Positions 54,240 through 64,000 of a DNA stretch of 64,000 nucleotides are shown piece after piece. Position 1 is the first letter of the stretch. Every line of letters starts with the position of its first letter. The DNA comes from Tethya wilhelma (Eukaryota > Porifera > Demospongiae > Tethyida > Tethyidae): assembly GCA_964030475.1 (NCBI GenBank), contig CAXIPT010000002.1:7731070-7795069 (forward strand). The letters are read 5' to 3'. Below the pieces are notes generated by a model. The model did not search any database and was not told the origin of the DNA. It worked only from the letters and a program-made list of their open reading frames with translations. The translations under genes were made by a program, and so were the position numbers.

Positions 54240-55088
54240 GTTGCTACATATTTACATGCATGCACATGTATTATACATGGTATAACCACAACAGTAGACA
54301 ATTAGCTATATATAGTTAATTAGTATTGCAGATCAAATACTATAAATTATTTAATAGACTGTGTCACTATAATTTATAGATAATGTGAAAACAGAAATCA
54401 TGACATTTTGTATGTGTGTTTATTTGTGGACCAGGAAAATGTGCACCTTCACATAATTGCTCTATGTTACTGCACATTGTTACTACTCAGGTATTGGTAA
54501 CTATGTGGTCCAACTGTAGTAGGTTGCATAAGTGCACTTGAATTGTAAGGTTTCTGGTCCTGTTGGACATTTTAGCAACTTTCTGTCTACTACATAGTGA
54601 CACTGCCTTTTAACTAAATAATTTTAGGCTTTAGCTACATTACTACAGTTATTATTTAAAAGTTATTTACTGAATATTATCACTGTAAGAGTTTTATATA
54701 CCAACAACAAGGAAGGATAGGTTAGGCTATAAATGTATGAATTAAAAAAATATACAAGGTTATCACAATATTGTCACGTCAAGCACATGCCACTTTATAT
54801 ATGTCATAATAATGCTCAAATTTATTATCTCAATATCAATATCATGGGGTTACCATGGATAATTTTCAGTCAGAATTTGTAGAAACTGTATTTTATGAAA
54901 ATTAGCGTGCAAAAATTTCAAACGTCAACATCTGAATTTGACAAGCTATTAACCTTTGAATGTACCATACTAATTTTATGAAAATTACATTTATACTCAA
55001 TATAAAAAATTACAGTATTACCAAGCATGACATTGTATCATGCATTTAGCTAATTATTATTATAAATTCATTACTTATTATTCACTAA
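54240..55088. other. intron(s) of the receptor gene; one exon not found
   Basis: The coding sequence between TM1 (ending near 55092) and 54234 must include intracellular loop 1 and most of TM2. I could not identify that exon in this AT-rich interval. Confidence 0.5.
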
Positions 55089-55089
55089 C

Positions 55090-55356
55090 ATTTTCTTTCT
55101 TTTTTTGATAGCAATCACCACTACCCCGATGCCAGTTGATAGACCAATGATTCCAGCCAGGATTATAAACACATCTACAGCGACAGTTGAGTGAGAGTAA
55201 TGTTCAAATGATCCACAATCTGGGACGCACACTCTACTAGCACTTCCATTAGTTTCACTACAAAAAAACCTTCATTACATTCACAGGTATCATTCGGTGG
55301 CAGGTTAAGGGGCATTAGTAATCTTAAGGAATCTTCTGTCACAGTTTGATCATCAC
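55090..55356 (-). pseudogene. Frizzled-like receptor, exon with TM1 (homopolymer frameshift)
   Basis: Acceptor TCTTAG before 55356, phase 1, matching the FZ exon. It encodes a Cys-rich linker (PPNDTCECNEGFF). A run of seven T on the coding strand (55262-55268) is one base short of keeping the frame. The following sequence, CSETNGSASRVCVPDCGSFE and a helix VAVDVFIILAGIIGLSTGIG then VVVIAIKKRKKM, is in the shifted frame. A linker Cys pattern and a helix ending in a Lys/Arg stop-transfer are normal for these receptors. The shift in a homopolymer points to a sequencing or assembly error as much as to a real mutation. The 3' end of this exon is not fixed. Confidence 0.65.
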
Positions 55357-55603
55357 CTAAGATAATAATTGCAAAAAAACACTAAAAAACGACCCTGCAT
55401 GCAAGCAATAATAGTGACATTAGTAATTTGCATTCCCTTTCAAGTATATATACAGCCATTAAAATAATTTTAGCAGCAAATTAAGTGAATATTATATGAC
55501 AGTGGTAGTTAGCAACAATGTATGATAATTTTGTAGTACATAATTATTATACTACATATATATGAACGAAACTATGTCAAAATTAATAATTATTTATCCT
55601 TAC

Positions 55604-56057
55604 CACTTCCTACACTTGACAATCTATTGCTATCACAATTCTCCGTAATTCTTTGATCTGTGAGTTCCTGAAATGATTCACAGTCTGGAAGTACCTCTCC
55701 AAGAATGGAGCCAGCCAGCTCCCATTCTCTCTGACACACTCCAGTGCTGATCTCTATACACTGACTTGAGGATGGTCTGAATGCCCTCCCAGTACCGTCA
55801 CACAGACCAAAGAAATAGACACAGAGAAATGGAAGTGCAGCAGCTCTACACTCATCACTGGCAAACAGGTTTATACCATCTAACAGAGGACAAACTGCTT
55901 CTGATTGGTCTCTTTGAATTAAAATCATGTCATCATTTTCTGATGGAAGGCAACTAAATAGAGACTTCAATTCTTCTCTGCACACAGTTCCATTGTAGAT
56001 TATTCTTGAGGAACAGTTGTCAGCTACTGAAGTATTGTTAATCATTGAAGAAGATTC
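55604..56057 (-). CDS. Frizzled-like receptor, cysteine-rich (FZ) domain exon
   Basis: Acceptor ATATTTAG before 56057 (phase 0) and donor GTAAGG after 55604 (phase 1). About 151 residues carry the FZ domain: NCSSRIIYNGTVCREELKSL, then cysteines spaced as in Frizzled CRDs (FSCLP, EAVCPLL, DECRAAALPFLCVYFFGLCD, QCIEI, GVCQREWELA, PDCESF), eleven in all. FZ domains bind Wnt-type or lipid ligands in Frizzled, SFRP and related proteins. Intact. Confidence 0.85.
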
Positions 56058-57435
56058 CTAAATATGTGGGAAAGGGATGTGCATATGCTCTTGTGGACCT
56101 TTAAATTGATACCCCTATAGAATATAGGCCAGGGGTTGCTCATTGTCATAGAAACATTTGATGCTCAAAATACAAACACATGGTTCATTTCAGGAGTATA
56201 GTAATATGCTGGGGCAATATCTAAGCAAAGAAATAACCCTGTAAAAGGAAACTTGGAACGGCCCAGGTTATTTAGTATAATTGAAGTTAAATGCCCATAT
56301 AATTAGCAGCCCTGGGGGTCACACTAGATGAGACTTTCATAACATTACTTTATAACTCGGTATCGGCATCTTTCCAAGGTAGGAAATCAAATGTTTTTAA
56401 GGAAACCCAAGTATACTCATATTGAGGCTCTAACAGTACCAGTATCGATTCATGTATTGGCGTGTCAAAAATATAGACACCGATCATGAATAAGACATTA
56501 AGTCACATGCAGGCCTGTATTTTTCCACAATATTATGTGTCCACAATTAGATAACCAGTGCTCACTTCAAAGGCACCGCCTAGTGCCATTAGCCATGTAC
56601 ACTGTCTAACCACTAGCTGTTACACTACCTTGGGTGTATCAGCTGATACACCCTAGGTAGTATATGAACTTATGACCCAGCTTCACTATGGTACAAGCCA
56701 TTTGTACTATAGTTTTTACCTTCGTGCAGCTGTATGTTTTCCCTCAAGCGCCGATTACAATAACCATACACACAAAAAAAACATAGTACAACTAGTACTT
56801 TTACTCATGAGAAATTCACTAAGCCAAATTTACTGTTATTAATGCTGTTTTGTTGCATGACCAGAAACCTTACAATTTTAATGCACATTATGCAAGCTAC
56901 TTAGGCTTGTAATAGCAACAGACCACTTAAGAGCTGTTTAGAGTAAGATTTCCTGAGAGTCTGCTATTCAGGGGAAGTTTAATTTTGTATGGCAAAGACA
57001 CTTAGGACCACAGATTTTGGAATCCAGATTGAAGTCTCTGGGCATGCTTCTAAGACGTTACATGCTTAAATACTAAGACTATGGTAATTTATGGTATTAG
57101 AGACTCATACTAGTCCCGTAAATGTTGCCTATCAGAGGAAGTACGACACGCGAGTGTCAATTAGTGCATTCCAATAATGTGATTGCTATTGGATTTGGTC
57201 ACCTGCACCTACCATGCTGAGTCAGCAAAAGCATTGAATCGGCACTCGCGTGTCGTACCTCCTCTGGTTGCCTATATCACATAACTGTTAAATTTTATAA
57301 TTATTATAAGTAGCAAACAAGTATCTGTAACTATACTGTGGACAAACATCATAAGTTTATCACTTTGTTAACACACACCTATAAGTTTATATAATACATG
57401 CTTATACAGTCACTGTACATGTGATGCTCACTTAC
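56058..57435. other. intron of the receptor gene
   Basis: Between the phase-0 donor at 57435 and the phase-0 acceptor at 56058. It has a short inverted repeat (GTACGACACGCGAGTG at 57139 and its complement at 57245). No extra exon seen. Confidence 0.5.
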
Positions 57436-57729
57436 CACAGGCTTATGATAGAACACTATTGGCAATAAAAGGAGTCCCCAAATAATCACAATCGTCAGAG
57501 CCAATCCAAAAAGCTTGAAATAAAGCAATTCTTTGTTTCCACATGTACAACTTTTTGGCTTATTTCTACCAGCAGCAAAGGAATCTGATTGTTGAATATC
57601 ACCTCGATTCTTTCCTGCTGTTTTACCAGCTGTGGCATCATTACCAATAGTAACACTACAGTTTGGGTTATCAGAAGATCTCAGCTGATACACCTGAAAA
57701 GAATCTCTACCACCTACTGAAGACTCCAT
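57436..57729 (-). CDS. Frizzled-like receptor, first exon with membrane segment
   Basis: ATG at 57729 opens 98 codons to a CCTGTG|GTAAGT donor (phase 0). The first ~65 residues are hydrophilic, Ser/Asn/Lys-rich, with SCTCGNK before a single strong hydrophobic helix (LFGLALTIVIIWGLLLLPIVFY), and no cleavable signal peptide. It joins the FZ exon in frame. If used, the protein starts in the cytoplasm, crosses once, presents the FZ domain outside and then has seven more helices. That is unlike classical Frizzleds, which begin with a signal peptide. The exon could also belong to another isoform. Confidence 0.6.
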
Positions 57730-58175
57730 TTTTCCACCTCATATCACAAAATGAAAGAAATATTTCCGTTTGTCTGATTCATACATCGTGTTACATCAGA
57801 AGAACTTTGTAATAATTACTTACTATAATAGTAATTATCAATCTCATGGACCAATAGAGGGGTTAATCTGAGATAAAAGTCTCAATCATGTATCCATTAC
57901 CAGAGTTTTTAAAATCCTGAAACCTACAAAGTTTATTTATTATTACCTACAACTTCAGAATTTGATATGTGAATACCAGTGGAGGTTGCATGGATGAAGG
58001 TGGTATCACAATGTCATGCATGTGTGCAATGATGAATACACAAATAATTTTAAGTTATTTACACACCAGAACAGGTTGGAGTGGCTGATACGCTCAGACT
58101 TTTTCATAGACTCATTATTAGTACCTCTGTCTAGATAAGATCAGGAAAATTTTTTGTCTGGAATCCGAAATTTCG
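57730..58175. promoter_or_regulatory. upstream region of the receptor gene
   Basis: Immediate 5' flank. No single clear core promoter motif can be named. Confidence 0.25.
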
Positions 58176-58178
58176 AAG

Positions 58179-58470
58179 AGTTTGTAAAGCTTAGATCGAA
58201 GCTACTTGATTAGGCCTAAGCACATCAATAAGCTTAGACCTAAGCTTGGTGATTAGAGCCTAAGCAGGTCTAAGCTATAGGCTCTAATCATTGAGCTTAT
58301 ACTGAGGTCTAAGGTGCTCATGCAGGTCTAAGCTATTGGCTTAATCTTCAATGATTAAGTTTCAATGATTAGGTGCAAGTTTAGGCTTAAGCTTCATGAA
58401 CATATCTAGGTTAGGCCTAAGCTGAAGTGATTACGACTAAACAAAGAGGCTTAGATCTAAGCTTTGAAGA
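58179..58470. repeat. AAGCTTAGACCTAAGC-rich block
   Basis: More than ten occurrences of TAAGCTTA, GGTCTAAGC and TAGGCTTAA in both orientations within about 290 bp, so the block can fold in many ways. It looks like an imperfect short-period repeat. Confidence 0.75.
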
Positions 58471-60165
58471 GTGTTTGAAAAACAGAATCCAGAAAAACCA
58501 GGATCTTATTTCAGAGCTGCCATCATTTGGCATTGAGGACAAGTGAGATTTGATCTGTGTTTTGCAAAGCTTCGAACAACAAAATTAACGCATTTATTAA
58601 ACAATCACACACTGTAGGAATTAAACTGAACTGACTAACTATAGTACCTGTATATTTAGTATATGATTATCTATTTATAGTAATGTCATGATGATGTAAT
58701 ACCATGTGCTGTATCTGCTAAACGAGATTACTATGATATCTTATACACACTGACTTTAGAACTTGAGGTTAGAGGAGGAATGCATCTAGATAGTCATAAA
58801 AAATGTAAAAATTGAAGCAAAATTATGGTCTATCACGTGGTTTGACAGGGTTAAGGGTAGTGCTGAGTTTAACCCATTATTCTCAAACTATTTCTGCTTC
58901 CATGCAAGATATTCCAATTATCCCAGTTTTAGTGCCAGCATAATCTCTAGACATAAAGCATGCACTGAGCCTGTGAATGAGGCTAAGTGCATGCATAGCA
59001 TGGAATAGGGCTTGCCAAAGTGAGTGAATGCTATCAAGCAGTGCTCGCACAATACATGTACACACGTGCTGGCCAAACATTTAATCTAGCCACACCCATA
59101 ATAGTGACCTCTGAACTCAAATTATTGCAATTTGAAACTGGCGAGAGAACGAGTCGAGCAATGCCGGCTGGTCCTGTTTTCAAACTTTTGGAATGGGATT
59201 TCTAGCTGTTATAAGCTTAAGAGTGTGATGACTGTTTTATGTGTGAGAAATACGCGCAATGTGTGAGACTTGGCAGGTCTGTTATCAGGATCCTATTAGT
59301 AGGTGTAAGCATGTTGAAAAACTATGCTACCTTTTGGACTGCCACCCAGTCCATCCTGTAAGTTGCAATAGGTGTACAAGCATGCTAAAGTTTTAGCACA
59401 CTACGTCATTTTGAAAGAAGTGTTAATTACTAGAAAATTGAAAATCTTTCAATAGTAAAATGTGTTCTTTACGAAGATTTTTGCTCAATAAGCAGTTATT
59501 GCCTGCACGTGATACCTTTAATTATAATAATTAACTTCCTCCTCTGTGAAAACCAAATCTAGAGTTAACATTCTGGGCCCTATAATAATTATATACAGGC
59601 TCTGTAGGATTTTGAATAGGGGTGCTAATCAAATAATGTTTGCAAAGTTCGTCAAAAAGATTCACATATCCATGCCTGGTTCTGTCCTTGGCCTTCTGCT
59701 TTCGGGTGCAATTATTTGCCAGAACAAGGCCTGAATGGAGGGAGAAAAAAGCAAGAAAAAGACAGAAACTATATTTTTAGAGAAATTTTGTTATGGTGTT
59801 TTTAAGTAAAGAGGGGAGTTCTAGCAAACAGTCCGCATGCACGGCTAATTATAATACAAGTTCTCAACTGAAAGGTGTGTTCCCAGGCAATTATAATGAA
59901 GAGTGATGACATCATTATCTTCAACTTGTCTACACGATTAATGGGCAGTGCTGTAAAAAGCAATGAAACAAGGTAAGTCTCTGCACATGACTACTGATTT
60001 TTGATGAGTCAATTGTATACAAGTTATAAAATTAATGTCAATTGTTTGGCTCATGAGTCAATGCAGGCAATCACTTCACTAATGTGGATGAAATAACAAA
60101 CATGTCTAGTAGCAATTATAGTAGTTAATGTTAACTTTCGTAAGTGAGTTTCTGGTTGGATATTA
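58471..60165. other. intergenic, nothing recognised
   Basis: AT-rich DNA with short random frames. No coding, RNA or repeat feature that I can support. Confidence 0.5.
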
Positions 60166-60170
60166 TAGTC

Positions 60171-60302
60171 ATTATTAAATTATACTCTTGTTCACCAACC
60201 CAGTATGCAGATTGAAAATATCAAACTTTAATTCTGCCAAATTAAAGTTTGATATTTTCAATCTGCATACTGGGTTGGTGAACAAGAATATAATTTAATA
60301 AT
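60171..60302. mobile_element. near-perfect 63-bp hairpin
   Basis: Arms 60171-60233 and 60240-60302 are complementary with one mismatch; the loop is 6 nt (CTGCCA). TAGTTAATG occurs shortly before and directly after the hairpin. It may be a tiny MITE, a small-RNA hairpin or a recent inverted duplication. Confidence 0.9.
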
Positions 60303-61194
60303 AGTTAATGCTAGCAGCAAAGGACAAAGTCTATCTCATTATAGTTTCTTGGACAAAACTGTTGCTTCACGAGTGAAAAGGACAGCTTCTCGTTGACTCT
60401 AAGCTCTAAAAATGGATTAAAGGGCAAGCGTGAACAATTTTGACCGGAACACCCTAACCACATCCAACCATGATGTGCATGTGAATAAAATCTGCCAGGC
60501 TCTCTCCCTCCCTTTGGCACGCAGATAATTTACGTGCAGAAAAAATTAGCAGGAGAGAGCCTGGTTAGAGGCTACATTTGATGCGCAAGTGCCTTAAAGA
60601 ATGCAAACCATGTGGTATATTTACGACTTTTACCTACATCAAAATGGCTAAATAAAAACTATGGTATTTTACATCTATAGTTTTAAAGCTGCCTAGATTT
60701 TGTTTGCTGCCTATTTGCCAGCCAACAAGTCAAAAAGGAGGTATATACTACAAATAAAGTGAAGCATCACCATAATAGTCAAAGATGGCTCAATGCCTTT
60801 TGTTTCTCTGGAAATCATGTTAAGTAAATCTGTTAGGAAGAAGGAATGAGAAAGCAAAATTGCACCTTGTGGTTTCTCACCATCGATCCCTCCACAGAGT
60901 CCTCTAGAAACTTTTTGCCAGTAATAAGCAAAGGCTAGCTTAGCATTCTTTCCTTGCAAGTTTACAAGCATGAACATTTTATACTGTGTAATTAAATGGG
61001 ACAGTCGGCCCATTCCTACTATACACACTACCATATGTATGGTTCAACAGATTAAATGCTATAAGGTAAACAATATTATATCCTAACATGAAGTGTTTAG
61101 TTTTCGAGCTATATATAATTTCAGCAAATATGTGACATACAAACAAACATTGTTATAGTTATCAAAATCTATCAATTGTAAAAAATAATAAACA
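60303..61194. other. intergenic with one AGGCTC hairpin
   Basis: 60495-60564 is a hairpin CCAGGCTCTCTCC / GGAGAGAGCCTGG of the MULE-like MITE family (end piece only). The rest holds no recognisable gene. Confidence 0.55.
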
Positions 61195-64000
61195 TTATTG
61201 CTGTGTAATTAATGGGGTATACTCATCCTCTGATTGTGAGGATCCATCTTCTTGTGAACTGGTTTCAACTGGCACTGATGGAGAGAGGAGAGAACACCTA
61301 CGTTCTGATGCCAGGTTGGGCATTTCAGTTTCATTTGATGAAGGCTTATAACAATTGGCTGCCGGTGTGTAATAAGAGGGGGTTCCTTTAATTTGAGGCA
61401 AACTGTTTGTCACACTAGGATCTCGACCTGAAGCATTTGTATTGAACCGTTCGTCATCTCCCACTAGAGTTTTTGTAAGTAAATCCTCTGGTGAGGCGTT
61501 AACTTCAAATTCACTTGCAGCTTGTGATACTTCAATATTTGTGAACACTGTGTTATTATCGGGGAGTGGAATATGTTCCCTTCTTCTTGAGTTGAACTTA
61601 GAACTAATCTTGTAAAACAGTTCTTTGAGGATAAATTTGTAAAAATGGTAAGCAAAAAGAACAAGAAATATTATGATGGCAATGCTAGTTGAAATGTAGG
61701 CTACTAAGTTCTGACTGTCTTTTTTCTCTGTGATAAAGGTAACACTGGTCAAGAGAGCAAGATTTAAGAGCAATATTACTTCAAGAACTTCAACAAGCTG
61801 ATATTTGTGGACTCGACTAAGGACTTTGCGTTTGCTTTCAACTATTTGTTTCAAAGAATTAATTATCACAATTGCTGCAATAATGCTTAGAAGGTTTATG
61901 CGAGGATCTCCACCAACATTCACAGCTGAAATGAGATACAAGACCACACGAACTATCAATAGCAGTCCAATCCAATAACGGTAGTCTTTGTTGTAGGGAT
62001 TGTGATAAGCATCAATTAGAGCAATAAATTTTGGGTTTTGAACAATATTAATACAACTTAAATACTTTAGACATGTTTCTTTCTCTTCTCTGGATTGCTC
62101 TAACAAAGCATTTCTTTGATGACAGTGCCTCCACTCTTTAAAACAATGTTTAATTTTATCAGCACAATATACGATCCATTGCCAAGCAAATATTATGAAA
62201 GTGAATGCTGCACTAACTATAGCAATAACAAGAGCTGTAATGAAGAGAGGGATATGCTTTGGACTGAGGTAGGGGATGTTAGCATCAACCAGCCAGACCA
62301 ATTCACTTGAACCATCCGAGTACTGGAGTGTTGTAACTGACAGTGAAGCTATGATTGCACGGAGGAGCTTCGTGTAAGAAAGTAAAATAAGAGTAGCAAG
62401 TGTTCCTATTGGGTTCTTTCCAGCTGTAACCAGTCTTGCAAACTTGGTGGATTTTTCACTAATGATAATAATTGCAACAACCAAAGAAATAACATATAGA
62501 GGGAAAGCAAATTGCAGCCAAGTTTTAGCATAGCTATCCATTCCATCAAAGAAGCAAGTCTCAAATCCGAAGTCTAGATTAAGCCATGCTATGAAAACAG
62601 TAAATACCTTTGTTTGATCATGAAGAAAGAAAACAGTACGATTTTCTACAAAGATGTTGGCATAAAAGATGAGACCATTTAAGGTTCCTTCAGCTACAGT
62701 AAAGTTCAACTTAAGAATAAATGCAACTAGTATTACACCAGCTAGAGCAAAGACAATTAGTAGTCCTAGCCAATTGTTAGAACATGGCCTGCAAAGTGAA
62801 CTACCAAGAGAGAGACTGAGACCATCTTTACAAGATCCACAGAGCTTTCTGGAACGATTAAATGCACACAGTTCATTGTCTCCATTTTCAACGTTCAAGT
62901 CAACAGAGATGTTTTCATTTTGTGGTTTACAGTAGTCAAAAGGGCAGTATTTGTGCAGTACATAGCTGCCTTGGTGAGTTGTAGTGTTTACATAAGAAAA
63001 CCAAGCATTGTCTTTTCTCTGAACAGTTTCTTCATCAATGGAGCAGTTTGATATGTATTCAGGATAGAGCTTAGTGCTACAATCACAATGTTCATGTAAA
63101 CTATTGTCTTGGAAACCAATTGGACATGGTTCAATAACCACAGTAAGGCTTGCTGTGGATATTCCATAGTTCATACATGGACCAAAAGCATAGAGATGAA
63201 GCTCCAAAGATTTGTATTGAGAGAAAATGCTGTAGGTCAAATCAGTACAACTACCATCTTCATGAGTTCTTTGTCTAGAGTGTCCCTCACCTAGTTTTCC
63301 ATCTTTTGTCACAGATGCATGTATTACACTGTATCCTATTGAGTTGTTGATATGGTCGACTGCCACAAGTGACACAGTAAATGTCTCTCCCTTTCTAACA
63401 TACTCTGGCTGAGGATCGTAACTGCAGTCTGGTTGGTTGTTTTTACAGAAACAAACACGAACTGGTTTGGATGATATCGTTTTGGTTGAGTTGAAGTCGT
63501 GGGCTTCAAGATCAGTAATGTTGATAAGATAACTTATTCCACTTAATGTACTTGGAGACAAACTGTCATATTTATGAAATACCTCAGCAAACGGACTTGC
63601 TCTACACCTGTCTAGTAGCCCACCATAGAGCACATCTCCAGCTAGCCTAGCTGAATTGTTAGTGAAGTACGTGTTGAGCACTGCTAAAGATTTAATTTCA
63701 TTGTGATACAATACTGATCTGTACAGGTCTATTCCCTGAATAAAGCATTCATCAGTGGTGATTGGGTTATCACTGGAAAGACTAGCTGAACAAGTAGCAG
63801 AGGTTTTATCATAAACATACACAGCCCCTCCATAGTCAGCAGTATTGAAGTCCAAATGTAAAGCAGTCTTCATAAAACAATTCAGTTCCAGTTCTGTTTT
63901 TAGTATGTAAATTTTAGTACTTCCTTCCAAATACATTCCACCTCCTTCTTTAGCATAATTGCTGACAATGTTAGTTTTGGATCCAGTAGTCAGTCTTACT
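61195..64000 (-). CDS. large beta-helix / multi-pass membrane protein, C-terminal part
   Basis: Open from the right window edge (frame continues through 63999) to TAA 61197-61195: about 935 residues in one exon, N-terminus outside. The first visible segments, SNYAKEGGGMYLEGS and TADYGGAVYVYDK, are parallel beta-helix-type repeats. A Cys-rich extracellular region follows, with EGF-like groups (CGSCKDGLSLSLGSSLC). From about 62775 downward there are eight or nine hydrophobic helices (WLGLLIVFALAGVILVAFIL; FPLYVISLVVAIIIIS; LATLILLSYTKLL; LFITALVIAIVSAAF; WIGLLLIVRVVLYLI; VEVLEVILLLNLAL; ISTSIAIIIFLVLF). A Ser/Thr/acidic cytoplasmic tail of ~130 residues ends EDEYTPLITQQ. Similar architectures occur in expanded uncharacterised families of sponges and some cnidarians; the function is unknown, and an adhesion or sensing role is only a guess. 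No lesion. Confidence 0.85.
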   Translation of the reverse strand, partial: VRLTTGSKTNIVSNYAKEGGGMYLEGSTKIYILKTELELNCFMKTALHLDFNTADYGGAVYVYDKTSATCSASLSSDNPITTDECFIQGIDLYRSVLYHNEIKSLAVLNTYFTNNSARLAGDVLYGGLLDRCRASPFAEVFHKYDSLSPSTLSGISYLINITDLEAHDFNSTKTISSKPVRVCFCKNNQPDCSYDPQPEYVRKGETFTVSLVAVDHINNSIGYSVIHASVTKDGKLGEGHSRQRTHEDGSCTDLTYSIFSQYKSLELHLYAFGPCMNYGISTASLTVVIEPCPIGFQDNSLHEHCDCSTKLYPEYISNCSIDEETVQRKDNAWFSYVNTTTHQGSYVLHKYCPFDYCKPQNENISVDLNVENGDNELCAFNRSRKLCGSCKDGLSLSLGSSLCRPCSNNWLGLLIVFALAGVILVAFILKLNFTVAEGTLNGLIFYANIFVENRTVFFLHDQTKVFTVFIAWLNLDFGFETCFFDGMDSYAKTWLQFAFPLYVISLVVAIIIISEKSTKFARLVTAGKNPIGTLATLILLSYTKLLRAIIASLSVTTLQYSDGSSELVWLVDANIPYLSPKHIPLFITALVIAIVSAAFTFIIFAWQWIVYCADKIKHCFKEWRHCHQRNALLEQSREEKETCLKYLSCINIVQNPKFIALIDAYHNPYNKDYRYWIGLLLIVRVVLYLISAVNVGGDPRINLLSIIAAIVIINSLKQIVESKRKVLSRVHKYQLVEVLEVILLLNLALLTSVTFITEKKDSQNLVAYISTSIAIIIFLVLFAYHFYKFILKELFYKISSKFNSRRREHIPLPDNNTVFTNIEVSQAASEFEVNASPEDLLTKTLVGDDERFNTNASGRDPSVTNSLPQIKGTPSYYTPAANCYKPSSNETEMPNLASERRCSLLSPSVPVETSSQEDGSSQSEDEYTPLITQQ

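Noticed and set aside
60711..61034. 107-residue membrane-like protein (-)
   Set aside because: Only weak hydrophobicity, no splice link to the downstream gene and no family character.

Overview
This window looks like animal nuclear DNA, most likely from a demosponge. That assignment is an inference, not a match. The base composition is AT-rich. Genes have short spliceosomal introns with GT/AG borders. Three gene products have a metazoan, sponge-like flavour: a Frizzled-type cysteine-rich domain on a seven-helix receptor, a beta-helix/multi-membrane protein, and LDLa/EGF modules on phase-1 exons. More than half of the window is transposable elements or short repeats. Single N bases at 15883, 19285 and 21970 mark unresolved assembly positions.

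Layout. 1-469 (-): N-terminus of a THAP zinc-finger protein running off the left edge. 880-3050: dispersed repeats and small MITEs. 3050-7433: a perfect 2,194-bp tandem duplication carrying the signal-peptide exon of a secreted cysteine-rich gene, whose likely further exons (LDLa, C-terminal, EGF-like) lie at 7529, 11723 and 13781 (+). 8.5-22 kb: mostly repeats (foldback MITEs, TIR elements, a Helitron 5' fragment at 15.9-16.9 kb, a Gag-like relic). 22.1-24.8 kb: a TIR element, an intron-containing integrase-like pseudogene, a tRNA-derived SINE and a MULE-type element with a 9-bp target duplication. 25-27 kb: MITEs and microsatellites. 27.3-30.1 kb: a 5'-truncated LINE with one frameshift.

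30.8-42.4 kb is a Helitron cluster. It holds a 1.8-kb non-autonomous element (30826-32619) and, 3 bp later, an 8-kb once-autonomous element (32623-40595). The larger element encodes a broken Rep/Pif1-helicase on the + strand, with an RPA-like OB-fold/zinc-ribbon protein and a coiled-coil protein on the - strand. A further + strand 3' end lies at 41546 and faces a - strand 3' end at 41554. Between 40595 and 41546 sits an intact-looking first exon (40975-41295, -) with a compact array of TGACGT-type sites upstream of its start.

42.9-49 kb: a ~178-bp satellite, a foldback element, repeats shared with 3.8-4.6 kb and 20.9-22 kb, and a Penelope-like relic. 49549-50538 (+): an intact, intronless GNAT acetyltransferase. 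52.5-53 kb: AT-rich minisatellites. 53.2-57.7 kb (-): a multi-exon Frizzled-like seven-helix receptor with an extra N-terminal membrane segment, carrying one homopolymer frameshift and one in-frame stop. 61195-64000 (-): the C-terminal part of a large beta-helix/multi-pass membrane protein running off the right edge.

The host genes read as independent surface or extracellular and nuclear genes with no operon logic. The genes that clearly belong together are those of the large Helitron: initiator/helicase, single-strand DNA binding protein and a possible coiled-coil accessory.
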